This document shows, in pieces, positions 1-5,566 of a stretch of DNA of 6,190 nt (position 1 is the first letter of the stretch; each line of letters opens with the position of its first letter). The DNA is from DASYAN01 sp036501345 (lineage in GTDB: Bacteria > Chloroflexota > Ktedonobacteria > Ktedonobacterales > Ktedonobacteraceae), in assembly GCA_036501345.1 (NCBI GenBank), contig DASYAN010000369.1:1-6190 (forward strand), read 5' to 3'. Both the position numbers and the translations under genes were made by a program. The notes beneath the pieces were generated by a model that worked only from the letters and a program-made list of their open reading frames with translations, was not told the origin of the DNA and did not search any database.

Positions 1-7
1 AAATTTC

Positions 8-44
8 AAGAGAGACGATCTCACCCAATCGTCTCTCTTTTTTT
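8..44 (+). terminator. Rho-independent terminator of an upstream plus-strand gene
   Basis: A perfect 10-bp inverted repeat pairs GAGAGACGAT (10-19) with ATCGTCTCTC (28-37) around an 8-base loop; two more A-T pairs (8-9 with 38-39) extend the stem. Seven T residues follow at 38-44. The T run lies only on the right, so the terminator acts on plus-strand transcription entering from the left. The gene it closes is outside the window. It also insulates the promoter that follows. Confidence 0.9.
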
Positions 45-111
45 GTCGGGACAAAATTGCTGTCCAACTGAACATAAAAGATTCTCATGAATGGGTATTC
101 ACTAACGTATG

Positions 112-120
112 TGATATAAT
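112..120 (+). promoter_or_regulatory. Extended -10 promoter for the BACON membrane protein gene
   Basis: TGATATAAT at 112-120 is a perfect TGn extension followed by a consensus -10 hexamer TATAAT (115-120). No good -35 lies 16-18 bases upstream, which is tolerated by extended -10 promoters. Transcription would begin near 127 and give a leader of about 170 bases before the start codon. A second, weaker option is TTGATA (120-125) as a -35 with TATACA (145-150), but the 19-base spacer is long. No start site has been mapped here. Confidence 0.5.
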
Positions 121-122
121 TG

Positions 123-151
123 ATACAATTGTATAAAAAGACATTATACAA
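123..151. promoter_or_regulatory. Operator-like cluster: 12-bp palindrome plus a third half-site
   Basis: ATACAATTGTAT at 123-134 is a perfect 12-bp palindrome. Its right half is part of TTGTATAA (129-136), which forms a second perfect 8-bp inverted repeat with TTATACAA (144-151) across 7 bases. Three TTGTAT-type half-sites therefore sit just after the -10 hexamer at 115-120 and cover the predicted transcription start. That is where a repressor would block transcription. The regulator is not identified and none is encoded in the window. Confidence 0.45.
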
Positions 152-174
152 GAAACATTACCTATGGGCTACAG

Positions 175-220
175 TATAGGACCTAAAACGTTTAAGTAGA
201 GGGTAGAGTGCTATCCTATA
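175..220 (+). other. Possible stem in the 5' leader of the BACON gene
   Basis: TATAGGA (175-181) and TCCTATA (214-220) are perfect 7-bp complements about 32 bases apart within the predicted leader. The intervening segment contains the short palindrome AAACGTTT (186-193). They could form a long-range leader stem, but the stem is A/T-rich and no riboswitch family is recognised. Confidence 0.2.
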
Positions 221-279
221 TAAATAGAGTCGCGCAAATATGTATCAGTGTCTGGTGTGGTCATTGTAAGGTAGAGCGT

Positions 280-284
280 GGAGG
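280..284 (+). promoter_or_regulatory. Ribosome binding site deciding the BACON gene start
   Basis: GGAGG at 280-284 is a strong Shine-Dalgarno match. It lies 12 bases before ATG 297 but only 3 bases before the in-frame TTG at 288. The ATG is therefore the more credible start, although the spacing is slightly long. Confidence 0.6.
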
Positions 285-296
285 AAATTGCCTGTT

Positions 297-2822
297 ATGA
301 ATCGGTGTTTGCGTTGTGGGAGTGCATGCGAGCAAGAATTGTTTTGTGATAATTGCCAATCTTCATTACTTCGTCGTTCTCTGCAAAAACAAGAAACGTA
401 TGAAGTACTTGCCAGAGCTTCTTTAGGTGTACGTGCCTCTATTGCTGAACTGAGTTCGCGCAAAAGCTCGGTGCAGGATCCTGTTATGCAGACCTCGTTA
501 TCCGTTTCGGTACAAGATGTTGTAAGTAGCAAGGAACAAGATGAGCTCTACAATGTGGCTGACAAGGCATCTTTGCCTGCCGGGCAGAGCGCTACACTGG
601 TAATGTCGCAAGCTCTTAGTCGACAACATAGTAGGCTATCACATTTAAGACGCATTTTTAGTGTAATGGTTGCTATAGCCATTATTGCGCTGATAGCAGA
701 TTCCATACTTATTTTTCTAGTTATAGTTCATCATCAATTTCGTGGTAGTAATGATCAAAATGCTCCTATAATAAATTTAACTTCTAACACAGTTTATCCT
801 GGGAAAATCACTCTTCTACATCTCAGTCATTTTCCTGCTAGGGCGCGTGTGTTACTGCGCCGCGATATTGAGGATCAAGTGCGCCTAGATACGGGGTCTC
901 CACTGGTGCAACTAGGTTCAACAGGAGCATCTGATGTACACATGCTCGTTGATGATAACTGGGGGACCGGTAGCCATTTTATTGAGGCTGAAGATATCGA
1001 CACGCATTATGTTGCCAGTACAGTGATACAGGTCATGGGTAGCGTTCCTGCACAACTTCCTCATCTGCAGGTTAGCCAGAATGAACTAGATTTAGGTGCT
1101 GATCTGCAAGGGGCAAATACATTGCAGTCTTTGACACTTGAAAATACTGGTGGCGGAATGATCTCTTGGACGGTGCGGAGTAATCAGCCATGGTTAATGC
1201 TCACTCCGATGATGGGGATGTTCAATGTGAGTCAACGAGTGGTGATTGCGGTCAATCGTTCCCATCTCAAACCTGGGGCTTATGAGGGAGCACTCACGTT
1301 TGTTGCAAATAATGGCTTCAGCATCCCCGTTGATGTTAAAATGTCAGTATTGCCGTTGCAAACTGATTTGGGTGCAGTGGTTGTGGTTTCTCCTCCTGTT
1401 CTGTCGTTTATCGCTACTGATGGTGGTCCCGATCCAGCGGCGCAATTGTTGACGGTGAGCAATCCGGGATCTCGCCCATTATATTGGTCCTTGAGCGGTA
1501 GTGTTCCTACGGTGTCGACTGATGGAGAGGTACCGTTTATGGCTAGTACAAACTGGCTTAGTGACAAACCTACCTCGGGGGTGATTGCCCCCGGTTTAAC
1601 GACGTCTATTCATTTCACTGTTGCTAGCCACATATTATTACCAAGTGTATACAGTGATATCCTGACATTTACTGGAGGGCAGAGTGCGCTCAATAATCAC
1701 CAGTCGGTGGCAGTGTCGCTGGATGTGCAGCCGCGTTGTGGTGTTATGGCAAATACAGGGAATATGTCCTTTAGTGCGGTTAGCGGTCAGAAGAATCCTA
1801 CTGGTCAGTCGCTGGCATTGGGCTTATTTCCTGGGTGTAGTGGAGGTGTTGCTTGGCAGGCATCCTCGATGGCAGACTGGCTGGCTATTACCCCATCTAG
1901 TGGACGAGTGAAGGCGCAGGCAGACTCACTGACTAGGCTCACTGTTAATAGTAGTGGACTTCCACCAGCGACATATACTAGTTTTCTGGTCTTTTTGACG
2001 GACCATCGTACTCAAACGGTGGAGGTCCAGTTGACTGTGTTGGCATCACCTAGTAAGTCGGCTAGGTCAGCTAATGGTTCTTCCTTGCCAATAGGTAGCA
2101 CTTCCAATGACTCAAATGGGTCGGAAGCAACTTCAACTGGTGAACCAGCTTTGGGCATCTCACCTAGTAGCATGACCTTTAGCGTGGCGCAGGGAGAGAA
2201 TAATCCTCCTAATCAGGCTGTAACCGTGGTCAATACTGGTGGTGGCTTACTCCATTGGCAGGCACGTGCGGATACAACTGGTTCATGGCTGCAGGTTTCT
2301 CCAGCAACGGGCTCGGTTGCCAGTGGGCAAAACGAACATATTTTTCTGAGTGTCGATACAGGTTCATTATCTCCTGGTACATACAGATCGAATGTTGTGG
2401 TGAGTGCTACTGACGATTCTAGTACTCAGGTGCCTGAAAGTCCGCAGGTAGTTGCTGTTGTCCTCAATGTTGTGCAGCCATGTACATTACGAGTAACTCC
2501 AACTAGTCTGAATTTTTCGGCTTCATTGCTAGCTCCAGAGCCAGCGGGGCAGGATATTACGCTGCAAACTGTCGGCAGTTGTGCGTATCCTGTGACATGG
2601 ACTGCTACGGTGGATGCAGGTAGCAATTCTTGGCTTATTCCATCGGCAACATCGGGCCAAGATAGTGGCAACGGGAGTGTGATTACTGTGAATGTCAATA
2701 CCAGCGGCATGGTCTTAGGTTTTTATCAAGGGCAGATCTCGGTTTCTGCTGTTGAAAGTAATGGCACTTCGGTGGGGAATACTACTCCAATAGTAGAAGT
2801 AGCACTCACAGTCGTTGGCTAA
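297..2822 (+). CDS. Zinc-ribbon, single-pass membrane protein with five extracellular BACON-type domains
   Basis: The product has 841 residues from ATG 297; TTG 288 would add three. The N-terminus has a zinc ribbon of form C-x2-C-x9-C-x2-C (C4, C7, C17, C20). A polar region follows, then one hydrophobic helix at about 121-144 preceded by Arg/His-rich sequence, which predicts the N-terminus inside and the rest outside. Residues 157-247 look like a divergent Ig-like domain. Five BACON-type repeats follow at about 255-353, 362-478, 481-583, 619-727 and 728-841. Each has a Trp near the middle (W291, W397, W520, W654, W768), most continue with a W-L/W-x-x-x-x-P-x-x-G turn, and each ends in a G/P-x-Y strand. 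A Ser/Thr/Gly/Asn-rich linker spans 584-618. There is no enzymatic motif. BACON domains are often linked to carbohydrate or mucin binding, so a surface-binding role is inference. Repeats 3 and 5 carry Cys pairs (481/514 and 729/762). The gene probably heads a transcript with the next one. Confidence 0.8.
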   Translation: MNRCLRCGSACEQELFCDNCQSSLLRRSLQKQETYEVLARASLGVRASIAELSSRKSSVQDPVMQTSLSVSVQDVVSSKEQDELYNVADKASLPAGQSATLVMSQALSRQHSRLSHLRRIFSVMVAIAIIALIADSILIFLVIVHHQFRGSNDQNAPIINLTSNTVYPGKITLLHLSHFPARARVLLRRDIEDQVRLDTGSPLVQLGSTGASDVHMLVDDNWGTGSHFIEAEDIDTHYVASTVIQVMGSVPAQLPHLQVSQNELDLGADLQGANTLQSLTLENTGGGMISWTVRSNQPWLMLTPMMGMFNVSQRVVIAVNRSHLKPGAYEGALTFVANNGFSIPVDVKMSVLPLQTDLGAVVVVSPPVLSFIATDGGPDPAAQLLTVSNPGSRPLYWSLSGSVPTVSTDGEVPFMASTNWLSDKPTSGVIAPGLTTSIHFTVASHILLPSVYSDILTFTGGQSALNNHQSVAVSLDVQPRCGVMANTGNMSFSAVSGQKNPTGQSLALGLFPGCSGGVAWQASSMADWLAITPSSGRVKAQADSLTRLTVNSSGLPPATYTSFLVFLTDHRTQTVEVQLTVLASPSKSARSANGSSLPIGSTSNDSNGSEATSTGEPALGISPSSMTFSVAQGENNPPNQAVTVVNTGGGLLHWQARADTTGSWLQVSPATGSVASGQNEHIFLSVDTGSLSPGTYRSNVVVSATDDSSTQVPESPQVVAVVLNVVQPCTLRVTPTSLNFSASLLAPEPAGQDITLQTVGSCAYPVTWTATVDAGSNSWLIPSATSGQDSGNGSVITVNVNTSGMVLGFYQGQISVSAVESNGTSVGNTTPIVEVALTVVG

Positions 2823-2927
2823 TTGTAACTACTAGGTACCCATCATGCTGATCAATGTAGTTGATCGCTATTAGGTAGAGGCCCGATCTACTGTGTCTGC
2901 TAGCCACTAGAAAGGATGGCGAGGCTT
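2823..2927 (+). other. Short intergenic gap, no convincing terminator
   Basis: These 105 bases separate two same-strand genes. The best hairpin is GATCAA (2850-2855) with TTGATC (2861-2866) around a 5-base loop, with no T run after it. A weaker pair, GTAGA (2875-2879) and TCTAC (2887-2891), follows. I see no clear promoter. Read-through from the BACON gene is plausible but not proven. Confidence 0.35.
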
Positions 2928-3812
2928 ATGTCATATGAAGCACAATCTTCTGACGTACACCAACTTGAACTACTCATGACAACGATCTTTACCTGTCGGA
3001 GTGTAGTCAAGTATAACCTGACCCTAGGCGAAGAGCCAAAAAAAGAACTTCTTGCTGATATCGATACGTCGCTGGAGGTACTACGCTCTTATTTGTTGAC
3101 TGATTCAAAAGCAGCTTCATTGCCACCCCAGCCTACCAATTCCTCATCTATACTTTCTCCGGTGGAAGATGCACTTGTTCCCAGTGATAATGCCGCTAAT
3201 GATCATGAACAACAAATATTGCAAGCATTGTATAAGATGTATCATGCTTATATGAGCATGAATCAAAACAAGAATCTGAGTACTTTTGTTTCCCGCTTTA
3301 ACGATGCAATGGCGACTATTCAGGAGATCCAGCGTGTGGTGGAGCGTAACTATCAAACAAGTGACTTCTATACGCGCGATACTTCTGCAGAAGAGCCATT
3401 GCATCGCGTAAAAGTCTTCATTGCGGACCTTTATTATATATTTATGGAGTTTATGCGTGTTCTGTCAGAAACACTGCAACAAAACAATGTTCAGTTGGAT
3501 ACTGAGAAACTTTCCTCCTTACAAAGCAAGCAAGCCGCAGATGAGAAATTGCCATCACAATATAATTTGGTATCTCTCCTTGGAGCCTATGAGGCTCACC
3601 AGCGACTAAGTCAAAAGAGAGGTGTGGTTACCGCTCGTATCGCTGATGCCACTGCATTTTTAGAATTCCTGAAGGAAGGTCTTGGTGCTGATGTCAATCA
3701 GCGCGATGAAGTTCTATCACAACTGAATAGTGTGATCAGGCTGCTGCATGAGCTTTCTCGTTTAGTTGCAGATTATGAGAAGGCTGCCGCCACTCTTTTC
3801 TGTATTAAATAA
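2928..3812 (+). CDS. Unrecognised, predominantly helical soluble protein
   Basis: I do not recognise this family. From ATG 2928 the product has 294 residues. ATG 2916 would add four, but it directly abuts the AAAGG purine run with no spacing, whereas 2928 lies 11 bases after AAAGGA (2911-2916). There is no signal peptide or membrane helix. The sequence reads as amphipathic helices: about residues 8-60, a Pro/Ser/Asn-rich disordered linker at about 65-92, then helical blocks at about 93-143, 158-205 and 212-290. The N-terminal block and the C-terminal block both have a Leu-rich heptad look (for example RLLHELSRLVADYEKAA near the end), suggesting helical bundles or coiled-coil assembly. Cys is rare (two residues). 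It follows the BACON membrane protein by 105 bases on the same strand, so it may be a cytoplasmic partner of it. That link rests on position alone. Confidence 0.7.
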   Translation: MSYEAQSSDVHQLELLMTTIFTCRSVVKYNLTLGEEPKKELLADIDTSLEVLRSYLLTDSKAASLPPQPTNSSSILSPVEDALVPSDNAANDHEQQILQALYKMYHAYMSMNQNKNLSTFVSRFNDAMATIQEIQRVVERNYQTSDFYTRDTSAEEPLHRVKVFIADLYYIFMEFMRVLSETLQQNNVQLDTEKLSSLQSKQAADEKLPSQYNLVSLLGAYEAHQRLSQKRGVVTARIADATAFLEFLKEGLGADVNQRDEVLSQLNSVIRLLHELSRLVADYEKAAATLFCIK

Positions 3813-4078
3813 GGAGATGCCATAGAGCGGACCTGCTAGGAACAACTAAAAGACTTGTACCTTCTCAAACCGTACATTTGTGAGGACCTTGTAGTTAGAG
3901 GTTATCACTCCTACTGTACCAGCGGTTAAGTTCTTATCATCTATCTGTGTAATAAACTGGCTATTGATGTACAGATAGATAGTATGCTTCTGTGCCACGA
4001 TAGTCAGCCGATTGGTCTGATTAAATCCTTGCTTGATTGCAGGGCTATATTTAGTTGTTAGAGAAGACTATCGGAGTA
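3813..4078. other. Convergent intergenic region
   Basis: This region lies between the ends of two convergent genes. Apart from the minus-strand domain remnant, it holds a perfect 10-bp inverted repeat, ATCTATCTGT (3939-3948) with ACAGATAGAT (3971-3980), separated by 22 bases and located inside the remnant. No hairpin followed by a T run is visible on either strand, so I see no intrinsic terminator for either flanking gene. Confidence 0.4.
3846..4067 (-). pseudogene. Remnant of a C-terminal lamin-G/concanavalin-like domain
   Basis: Read on the minus strand, this stretch stays open for 73 codons between an in-frame TAG (4068-4070) and a terminal TAG (3846-3848). It has no convincing start codon. 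The peptide has the usual final strands of a lectin-like jelly roll: NRLTIVAQKHTIYLYIN, then a D-K-N-L-T-A-G-x-V-G-V turn, and a closing V-R-F-E-K-V-Q-V-F strand. This is the C-terminal half of a lamin-G / DUF1080-like domain, which is usually about 150-200 residues long. The missing N-terminal half should lie toward 4079 and above, but the hydrolase-like gene occupies that space in a different frame. A decayed gene or a domain stranded by rearrangement is the likely explanation. Confidence 0.55.
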
Positions 4079-5110
4079 TCAATGGTGCTTGTTCGCGCTG
4101 GAGGGCACAAGCGCAGTAGTGTTTTGTATCATCACGTTATAATCGCCGCAACCGCAACTACCAATCCAGTACTGCCATAGAACAGGCTTCTGTCCTCCAA
4201 CGGTGACGTTGGTGACTCCGGAAGCTAAATGAGTCCTTACTCCGGTAAGTGTGTTGCACTTTGTATTACAAGGGGGGCAGATCGAGCTAATACAGGTTTG
4301 GAAACCAGTCAGCCATAAGACAAATTTGAGCGAAGATCGGAAGTTGTGTCCAAAAAAATTGTTCCAGATGCGTGGGCTGATATATAGGCCAGGGTATGTT
4401 TTTGATTGTGTTAGTGCAAAAGCTTCTTGTAAGAAGCCATTAAGGACGTCCTGATTGGGTTTGTAATTTCCGTTTCGCCAGCCTCCGCCACCTAGTTCTA
4501 TATCTGCGAAGATGGTCAGTCCTCCAATACTGGCGGAGTGGGGACCTGAATGCCACGCGTTCCATGCACACGATGCTTGCTGTTGTCCCCAGCTATATGC
4601 AGATAGATTGCTAGGCTTACTGCCGGGTCCCTCGACAACCCAGTATCCATAGGTGCGATAATGACCAGCCTGATTGGCAGCATTAATGTTGAAGAAATAG
4701 CCATCACCTTTTGGTTGTGTCCCATATCCCATACGACCTATATAGAAATTCTGAGGTATGCCGTAGCCGCTCTGAGTATTGCTATCGGTTCCCCACCAAG
4801 CAGGTATATATAGGGCATGCTCGGCCAATGCCTGCTGTGCTTCCTCTGCCAGATTCTCTATCATCGATAGCGCCCCGGCTGTACCCACGGCGGTTACCAA
4901 TTTCAGCAGATCCCTGCGCTTGATCTTGCTGTCTTCTGGTTGAAAGGATAACCCGTCAACAGTCTGATGAAATTCTGCCTGCGTGGCACCATACTGTTTT
5001 GCAAGCTCGAAATATTTTGCTGCACACTCGATACAGCCTTGCTGAGCTTTTTTAATACCCATTTTAATAGCATCGGTGCGGATCAATAGTGGATGGCGTT
5101 GGCGTTGCAT
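4079..5110 (-). CDS. TAT-exported GH25/DUF1906-like hydrolase with cytoplasmic CxxC segment
   Basis: The product has 343 residues. Residues 17-52 form a helix-rich segment with C26-x2-C29 followed by L-A-K-x-x-G-A-T at 36-43. This resembles the active-site helix of AhpD/carboxymuconolactone-decarboxylase proteins but is far too short to be that domain. A twin-arginine signal follows: K-R-R-D-L-L-K at 64-70 and a hydrophobic stretch to about 83. The exported part, from about 98, looks like a lysozyme-type (GH25) or Rv2525c/DUF1906 barrel: NFYIGRMGYG (121-130), F-A-D-I-E at 201-205 as the likely acidic catalytic strand, PGLYIS (240-245), FVLWLTGF (263-270), and WQYW (312-315) with D-Y-N (323-325). 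Six cysteines (273, 278, 281, 285, 319, 321) cluster near the end and suggest disulfides. No usable start lies between M17 and the signal, so the N-terminal extension is real coding sequence. Substrate is unknown; cell-wall glycan is the family-based guess. Confidence 0.7.
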   Translation of the reverse strand: MQRQRHPLLIRTDAIKMGIKKAQQGCIECAAKYFELAKQYGATQAEFHQTVDGLSFQPEDSKIKRRDLLKLVTAVGTAGALSMIENLAEEAQQALAEHALYIPAWWGTDSNTQSGYGIPQNFYIGRMGYGTQPKGDGYFFNINAANQAGHYRTYGYWVVEGPGSKPSNLSAYSWGQQQASCAWNAWHSGPHSASIGGLTIFADIELGGGGWRNGNYKPNQDVLNGFLQEAFALTQSKTYPGLYISPRIWNNFFGHNFRSSLKFVLWLTGFQTCISSICPPCNTKCNTLTGVRTHLASGVTNVTVGGQKPVLWQYWIGSCGCGDYNVMIQNTTALVPSSANKHH

Positions 5111-5121
5111 TATTGAGCTAT

Positions 5122-5129
5122 TCTCCTTT
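5122..5129 (-). promoter_or_regulatory. Ribosome binding site of the TAT-exported hydrolase-like gene
   Basis: On the minus strand AAAGGAGA (5129 down to 5122) is a strong Shine-Dalgarno match. It lies about 11-12 bases before ATG 5110-5108. This supports the first Met over the internal Met17. No clear promoter is visible upstream on this strand; A/T-rich sequence at 5140-5185 is the best place for one. Confidence 0.6.
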
Positions 5130-5191
5130 AACCACGTTTAACTATATTAACCTCTGCTTTTAAGATACTCTTCTAATAAAATAGAGTAGGA

Positions 5192-5239
5192 GTTTTATGC
5201 ATGGAGTATAGAAGGTGATAGTTTTATGTATGGGATATA
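5192..5239. repeat. Imperfect 19-bp direct repeat in the divergent intergenic region
   Basis: GTTTTATGCATGGAGTATA (5192-5210) recurs as GTTTTATGTATGGGATATA (5221-5239), matching at 16 of 19 positions with a start-to-start distance of 29 bases. The pair sits upstream of the minus-strand hydrolase-like gene. It could be a pair of regulator sites or a small duplication. Confidence 0.5.
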
Positions 5240-5276
5240 TGACACTTTTTGGCGCGGGTCAATTCCACTCTTGAAT

Positions 5277-5319
5277 GGCAATTCATTGCCCGAGTGTAGG
5301 GGCCCAATTCATTGCGCCC
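5277..5319. repeat. Pair of REP-like palindromes built on CAATTCATTGC
   Basis: The 11-mer CAATTCATTGC occurs at 5279-5289 and 5305-5315. Each copy is the core of a palindrome. The first is GGCAAT-TC-ATTGCC (5277-5290). The second extends to 5300-5319, where GGGC-C-CAAT pairs with ATTG-C-GCCC with a single C-C mismatch. Paired intergenic palindromes with a shared core are typical of REP/BIME-like dispersed elements. Copy number elsewhere cannot be seen from this window. Confidence 0.55.
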
Positions 5320-5335
5320 GAGGGGTGGGGTGGGG
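5299..5335 (+). other. G-rich tract with possible G-quadruplex
   Basis: GGGGTGGGGTGGGG at 5322-5335 gives three runs of four G separated by single T residues. A fourth GGGG lies at 5299-5302, beyond a 19-base loop that contains the second palindrome arm. Three runs alone cannot close a quadruplex, so the fourth run would be needed and would compete with the hairpin. Confidence 0.25.
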
Positions 5336-5437
5336 TTTGCTGGCTTAATTTGTCAAACATCATTATCGCGCCCACTGGGGCTCTGTGAGCATTGATGAGG
5401 ATAGCCTCTGAGTGGAAGTACAGCACATTGCTGCCGT
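5336..5437. other. Intergenic sequence with no recognised content
   Basis: Between the G-rich tract and the tricorn promoter I see only short, weak inverted repeats, such as GAGG and CCTC near 5397-5408, and no open frame with coding character. Confidence 0.4.
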
Positions 5438-5467
5438 TAGACACTGTTCATATAGCTGTGGTACAAT
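5438..5467 (+). promoter_or_regulatory. Extended -10 promoter of the tricorn protease gene
   Basis: TAGACA (5438-5443) matches the -35 consensus at 5 of 6 positions. TACAAT (5462-5467) matches the -10 at 5 of 6, and the spacer is 18 bases. TGG directly before the -10 provides the TGn extension. An overlapping TATAAT at 5467-5472 could serve instead but has a poor -35. Transcription would start near 5474, leaving a leader of about 93 bases. Confidence 0.6.
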
Positions 5468-5555
5468 ATAATTCACTAATTTACTAGTCTTAACGGCTGC
5501 TGCTGATAATCTCTACCGCTATTAGCAGAAACAGACCCTTTCGAGTACGTTGATC

Positions 5556-5561
5556 AAGGAG
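5556..5561 (+). promoter_or_regulatory. Ribosome binding site of the tricorn protease gene
   Basis: AAGGAG lies five T residues before ATG 5567. The match is strong and the spacing is short but workable. It agrees with the conserved N-terminus of the protein, so the start is well fixed. Confidence 0.75.
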
Positions 5562-5566
5562 TTTTT

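Noticed and set aside
17..52. AhpD or carboxymuconolactone decarboxylase domain in the TAT-exported protein (residue numbers)
   Set aside because: Only one helix with CxxC and a G-A-T turn is present; the catalytic His region and the rest of the fold are missing, so I report similarity of the segment only.
245..532. Minus-strand open frame opposite the start of the BACON gene
   Set aside because: It overlaps the leader and zinc-ribbon coding sequence, has no ribosome binding site, and its composition shows no domain; it is an antisense shadow.
2850..2866. GATCAA/TTGATC hairpin as a terminator between the two plus-strand genes
   Set aside because: The stem is only 6 bp and half A/T, and no T run follows, so it is unlikely to end transcription.
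3939..3980. Perfect 10-bp inverted repeat as a bidirectional terminator for the convergent genes
   Set aside because: The arms are 22 bases apart, are A/T-rich and lack flanking T runs. They fall in the remnant's coding strands, where similar Tyr/Ile/Asp codons can produce the symmetry.
5279..5315. Two copies of CAATTCATTGC as CRISPR repeats
   Set aside because: The repeat is 11 bases, there are only two copies with one 15-base gap, and the units are palindromic cores, which fits a REP-like element instead.
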